The notes below the pieces were generated by a model. That model was not told the origin of the DNA and made no database searches. It saw only the letters and a list, made by a program, of their open reading frames with translations. From Clostridia bacterium (lineage in GTDB: Bacteria > Bacillota > Clostridia > Oscillospirales > CAG-272): a stretch of DNA of 64,000 bases. Shown here piece after piece: positions 60,832 to 64,000 of the stretch. Location of the stretch: contig JAFTSB010000024.1 in the NCBI GenBank assembly GCA_017461945.1, forward strand, positions 138,399 through 202,398. The letters run 5' to 3'. Position 1 is the stretch's first letter. Each line of letters opens with the position of its first letter. The position numbers and the translations under genes are program-made.

Positions 60832-61653
60832 ATGTTAAAAACCGAAATGCGCAACACGAAAACGACGCATATTGACCGTATGAGCACCGCTGAGATGATT
60901 GCCATTATGCAAGAAGAAAATAAAAACGCTGTCAACGCCATTGATGCCGAGCTCCCTGCCATTGAGGCAGCTGTAGATCAAATTTCTCAGCGCATGAAGC
61001 AAGGAGGCCGTCTGTTCTATGTCGGGTGCGGTACATCCGGCAGACTGGGAGTTGTGGATGCCGCCGAATGTCCCCCTACCTATGGTGTTCCCCACGGGAC
61101 GGTGGTGGGGATCATTGCAGGTGGTGACGGCGCCATCCGCCGTGCAGTAGAAGGTGCAGAGGACAGCCGCGAGGCCGGATTCCGCGACATCGAAGCCCAT
61201 CATTTGACTGCAAACGACAGCGTGGTCGGCATTTCCGTGGCAGGCGGCGCCGCCTATGTATTGGGCGCCTTTGATGCCGCGGCCAAGGCAGGCGCTCTGC
61301 GCATTGCCCTTTCTTCAAATGCAGGTTGCCCAATCGAAAAAGCGGCCAATGTGGCCATTCATCCAGACACGGGGGCGGAGGTCATTACCGGCTCTACTCG
61401 CATGAAAGCCGGCAGCGCTCACAAGATGATTTTGAATATGATTTCAACGGCGGTGATGGTAAAACAGGGTCACGTATACGAAAATATGATGATCAACCTA
61501 CGCCCCTCCAACATCAAGCTAAGAGATCGTATGATCTGGATTTTATGTGAAATCACAGCTCTCCCCTACGATGCGGCGGAGTCGCTTTTAGAAAGAAACG
61601 AATTTCATCTGCGCCGTGCGCTGGAAGCTTTTGAATCGGAGGAGGAATCATGA
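60832..61653 (+). CDS. murQ: N-acetylmuramic acid 6-phosphate etherase
   Basis: MurQ cleaves the lactyl ether of MurNAc 6-phosphate to give GlcNAc 6-phosphate and lactate, in cell wall recycling. The 273-residue SIS-domain protein has THIDRMSTAEMI, YVGCGTSGRLGVVDAAECPPTYG with the catalytic Glu79, GISVAGGAAYV, NAGCPIEKAA, TGSTRMKAGSAHKMILNMIST and NLRPSNIKLRDR. It is about 25 residues shorter than E. coli MurQ and lacks most of the C-terminal helical cap. AAAGGAGC precedes the start. It follows the kinase gene by 12 bases and overlaps the next gene by four (ATGA). Confidence 0.95.
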   Translation: MLKTEMRNTKTTHIDRMSTAEMIAIMQEENKNAVNAIDAELPAIEAAVDQISQRMKQGGRLFYVGCGTSGRLGVVDAAECPPTYGVPHGTVVGIIAGGDGAIRRAVEGAEDSREAGFRDIEAHHLTANDSVVGISVAGGAAYVLGAFDAAAKAGALRIALSSNAGCPIEKAANVAIHPDTGAEVITGSTRMKAGSAHKMILNMISTAVMVKQGHVYENMMINLRPSNIKLRDRMIWILCEITALPYDAAESLLERNEFHLRRALEAFESEEES

Positions 61654-63728
61654 AAGCTCTTGGACGGGCAGAAGCCCTGCAACGCCCCAAGCGCATCGTC
61701 AGCTGGTGGCTTCGTCAGCCTGATCTGAACTGGCCGAGTCAGGATGGTCTTGACAAAATCAAGCGGCGTGCTGAAGCGATCGCTGCCTCTGGCGCTACCA
61801 CTGCTATGATCTTTGGCGCACATTTTCGTTGGGATTTCTTGCCCTATTTTACGCTTTTACACGATTACATCGCCACCGTTGCAGAGGAGCTTCACGAGCG
61901 AGGTATAGAGCTTTACGACCACCATTCGGTCAATCTTGTCCACCGCTATGACACCAACGAGGAAATGCGGCATGTCATGCTTCACAGCGGCCCCCACCTC
62001 CCACTTTCCCCTTCTCGCGAGGCGGCTGCCTCCTGGGAATACCGTGGAAAGCGCTTGAACGATTGGCGCATGATCGATGTTCGCACCCGGGATGTTCTTT
62101 ACCTCCCCCAATATGCCGCAGAGGGCTTTTGCATCCGCAACCCTGATTTTGTAGACTCCTATAAGGAATACCTGCAGAAGCTGATCGCCGACACGGGCAT
62201 TGATGGCATTTCTGCTGATGACCCTGTTCATTTTATGCACTATAATTCCTGTGCCTGCCCCCATTGCAGGGCGGAGCTGAAGCGACGCATCGGCATCGAC
62301 CTGCCTCCTATTTCCGACCGCAACTTTTGGGGTAACTGGGAGAACCCTGCATGGCAGGCATGGATCGACCTGCGCTTTGATGCCGCCAAAGATTTTTTTA
62401 CGGCCTTAAAGCCTGTATTTCCCAAAGATTTTCGAGTCACGACCTGTGGGCATAACAGCGCCGCCCCCGGCGGCAACGGTAAGGCCGCAGATGCGCGCAT
62501 CTTTCTTGCCGGCGGCTGCAACTACACCAATCTGGAAATGAGCGGTAACACACCGCCCTATAAGCAGGATCCCGTCACGACAAACCAAAGTATTTCCGCC
62601 CGCATTATCAATGCCAACCATCATCAGGCTTGCGCCAGAGAACAGGGTGGCCGTTGTTTTTCCACGGGATTTGGCTTTACCGAGGAGACGGCTAACATTG
62701 TTTGGGCTGTCAATAAAATGATGGGAGCGGATTGTTGGTTTTCCACGCTCAAGGATCGGCTCGGGCTTCCCGATCATATTCTAAATACCCTGCCGGACGA
62801 GGCTGCTGTTGTCGGCAAAGCCTTTACCTTTGAGGCCGAGCATCCTGAGCTGTTTTCCGGCGAACAGGTGGGGCAGCTGGGCGTATATTTTTCGTATGAA
62901 ACACGCAAGCACAGCTACTTTGGCAATCTGGAAAAAGGATATTATAAAGATTATGGCGCCACGCTGCAGATCCTATTTGAGCGCGGCATTTCTGCACATA
63001 CGGTATTCGAATTTCCCGACAGCGCGCAGAATTATCCGGTCATTCTTCTGCCCAGTGCAGCCGTAATGACAAAGGCAGAAATTGCTGCAATGCACCGCTA
63101 TCTGCAAAATGGCGGCAAGGTGATCGCCACCGGTCCCTCGGCGTTGCCGGAATGCCCAAGCAGCTACTCTCTGCCCCACGCCCCCACCATTACCAAGCCG
63201 GAGGACTTCTTTAGCTATATCGTGAACGGCGTAAAGCATCACGCGGCAGATTGGATCTGCAAGGACACCATCCCCATCACCGAAGATCCGGACACGTGGC
63301 AGACGCCTGCACAAGGACTTTTTTATCACCCGTGGCGTGTGAGCGAAGGCCGGATAACCGAATCGCTTTTGCAATACTGCGAGCGATTTTGCAAGCCCAT
63401 GCCCATTCAAATCACGAAAAGCGAAGGTTATTTGATCTCTGTGTTTGAGAGCGATTACAACATCACCGTGCATCTGTTGGCCAAGGATTTTGAGACCGAC
63501 ATTGATCACCGTTTGGATGAAATGCGTTTTCACCGCAGCCGTGTCAATTACATCAACAAAGTGGAGCCTGCCAATGTCACTTCACATCTGACATTGACGG
63601 CAAACGCCCTCCCGGATGTGTTTCTCCCCTTTTCCGCGGACAGTGCGACTGTCAAAAAAAGCGAGAACGGGGTCGAAATTTCCTTGCCGAAAAAAAGCTC
63701 TTATGTCATTTTGCATTTCCGGAAATAA
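61650..63728 (+). CDS. GH42-like putative glycosidase of unassigned family
   Basis: A 692-residue protein without signal peptide. Residues 10-380 look like a TIM barrel: RIVSWWLRQPDLNWP, GATTAMIFGAHFRWDF, a metal-like CACPHCRAEL near 206-215, DGISADDPVHFMHY and GFGFTEETANIVWAV. Residues about 405-500 resemble the beta-galactosidase trimerisation fold (LGVYFSYETRK, LFERGISAHTVFEFPDSAQNYPVILLPSAAVM, LQNGGKVIATGPSA). A small beta domain ends the protein. The layout recalls GH42 and related putative glycosidases, but I cannot find the N-E acid/base pair of GH42. The start overlaps murQ, so I infer a substrate containing MurNAc or another amino sugar acting upstream of the kinase and MurQ. Confidence 0.65.
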   Translation: MKALGRAEALQRPKRIVSWWLRQPDLNWPSQDGLDKIKRRAEAIAASGATTAMIFGAHFRWDFLPYFTLLHDYIATVAEELHERGIELYDHHSVNLVHRYDTNEEMRHVMLHSGPHLPLSPSREAAASWEYRGKRLNDWRMIDVRTRDVLYLPQYAAEGFCIRNPDFVDSYKEYLQKLIADTGIDGISADDPVHFMHYNSCACPHCRAELKRRIGIDLPPISDRNFWGNWENPAWQAWIDLRFDAAKDFFTALKPVFPKDFRVTTCGHNSAAPGGNGKAADARIFLAGGCNYTNLEMSGNTPPYKQDPVTTNQSISARIINANHHQACAREQGGRCFSTGFGFTEETANIVWAVNKMMGADCWFSTLKDRLGLPDHILNTLPDEAAVVGKAFTFEAEHPELFSGEQVGQLGVYFSYETRKHSYFGNLEKGYYKDYGATLQILFERGISAHTVFEFPDSAQNYPVILLPSAAVMTKAEIAAMHRYLQNGGKVIATGPSALPECPSSYSLPHAPTITKPEDFFSYIVNGVKHHAADWICKDTIPITEDPDTWQTPAQGLFYHPWRVSEGRITESLLQYCERFCKPMPIQITKSEGYLISVFESDYNITVHLLAKDFETDIDHRLDEMRFHRSRVNYINKVEPANVTSHLTLTANALPDVFLPFSADSATVKKSENGVEISLPKKSSYVILHFRK

Positions 63729-63730
63729 AC

Positions 63731-63792
63731 AAAAAAGCGACGGCATAGCGTGATACTCCGTTAAGAGTATCACGCTATGCCGTCGCTTTTTT
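63731..63792. terminator. Bidirectional terminator with a perfect 28-base-pair stem
   Basis: Arms 63731-63758 and 63765-63792 are exact inverted repeats around a six-base loop, beginning with six A and ending with six T. It stops the plus-strand murQ operon and the minus-strand gene at 63791. The stem is unusually long for a terminator. Confidence 0.88.
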
Positions 63793-64000
63793 ATTCACCG
63801 CAAAACACCCGCAGCTGGCCACGCAAAACCGAAGCATCTACCTCGGCATCGCTTAAAGAAATAACCTTTTTGTTGCTAACGTGCTTTAGGAGCATTGCGG
63901 TAGCCGTTTTCATTTGCTTTTTGCCGCCAATCACCATTGTGTCAACATCATAGCGCAAAATTTCCCGTATCTCGTCACAAAGGATCACGCCGCGGAAAAA
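63791..64000 (-). CDS. C-terminus of a probable 2-keto-3-deoxygalactonate kinase (cut by the window)
   Basis: The frame is open to the window edge, so only the last 69 residues are visible: FFRGVILCDEIRE, then DTMVIGGKKQMKTATAMLL, ISLSDAEVDASVLRGQL and a final FCGE. The F-x-G-x-L/I-x-x-D/A-E segment followed by a short strand (VIGG) and a helix resembles the end of DgoK-type kinases, which have S/F-x-G-L-L-I-G-x-E/D and then V-L-I-G. The call is tentative because the catalytic part is outside the window. A GTG at 63988 could be mistaken for a start, but no ribosome binding site lies before it. Confidence 0.4.
   Translation of the reverse strand, partial: FFRGVILCDEIREILRYDVDTMVIGGKKQMKTATAMLLKHVSNKKVISLSDAEVDASVLRGQLRVFCGE

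Overview
The window looks like chromosomal DNA of a Gram-positive, anaerobic, probably gut-associated member of the Clostridia (Oscillospirales-like). Base composition is roughly balanced. The gene content supports this: AddAB instead of RecBCD, a yajC-TIGR04086 pair, HPr with both His15 and Ser46, a FakA/FakB-type pair, TTG starts behind strong AGGAGG sites, and clean TTGACA-17-TATAAT promoters. I saw no rRNA, tRNA, CRISPR array, prophage or transposase. Assignments rest on motifs read by eye, with no database search.

Layout. 1-8.1 kb (minus strand): a cut-off membrane protein, coaD-rsmD-uvrC, ptsH, two DUF4330-like proteins with an O-antigen-ligase-type polymerase, and trmD-rimM. 8.2-9.9 kb (plus): yajC, a TIGR04086-type membrane protein, a small RRE-like protein where SCIFF genes often sit, and an ABM-domain protein. 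9.9-12.7 kb (minus): a ThDP enzyme and a sugar-nucleotide-type epimerase in one transcript. 12.9-14.5 kb: a DUF4091/GH123-like protein. 14.6-21.6 kb (minus): murA, a DUF3810 zinc protease, an RluA-type pseudouridine synthase, and htrA with a two-component system. 21.8-31.0 kb (plus): a short QueG-like protein, addB-addA and a MATE exporter. 31.1-34.6 kb (minus): rbfA, tpiA, pgk and an AraC regulator. 34.7-41 kb: two GH2 glycosidases around a DUF1508-like and a DUF11 protein.

41-47 kb (minus) is the most unusual part. A secreted protein carries two ricin-like lectin regions and a caspase/CHAT-like His-Cys domain. It is followed by membrane-anchored proteins that share a repeated domain I do not recognise, and the set has been duplicated and scarred by a deletion. 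One copy of the larger paralogue is a lipoprotein; the other has a transmembrane anchor.

47.3-51.7 kb (minus): mscL, DAHP synthase and fakA-fakB. A TetR regulator is divergent from fakB and is the first gene of a plus-strand aromatic operon (tyrA, aroB, aroA, aroC, pheA, a fused aroE-aroK, aroQ; 51.8-59.6 kb). With the DAHP synthase, the window encodes the whole shikimate pathway plus the prephenate branches. 59.7-63.7 kb is an amino-sugar recycling operon: an XRE-sugar kinase fusion, murQ and an unclassified glycosidase-like protein. The last bases hold the C-terminus of a probable 2-keto-3-deoxygalactonate kinase.
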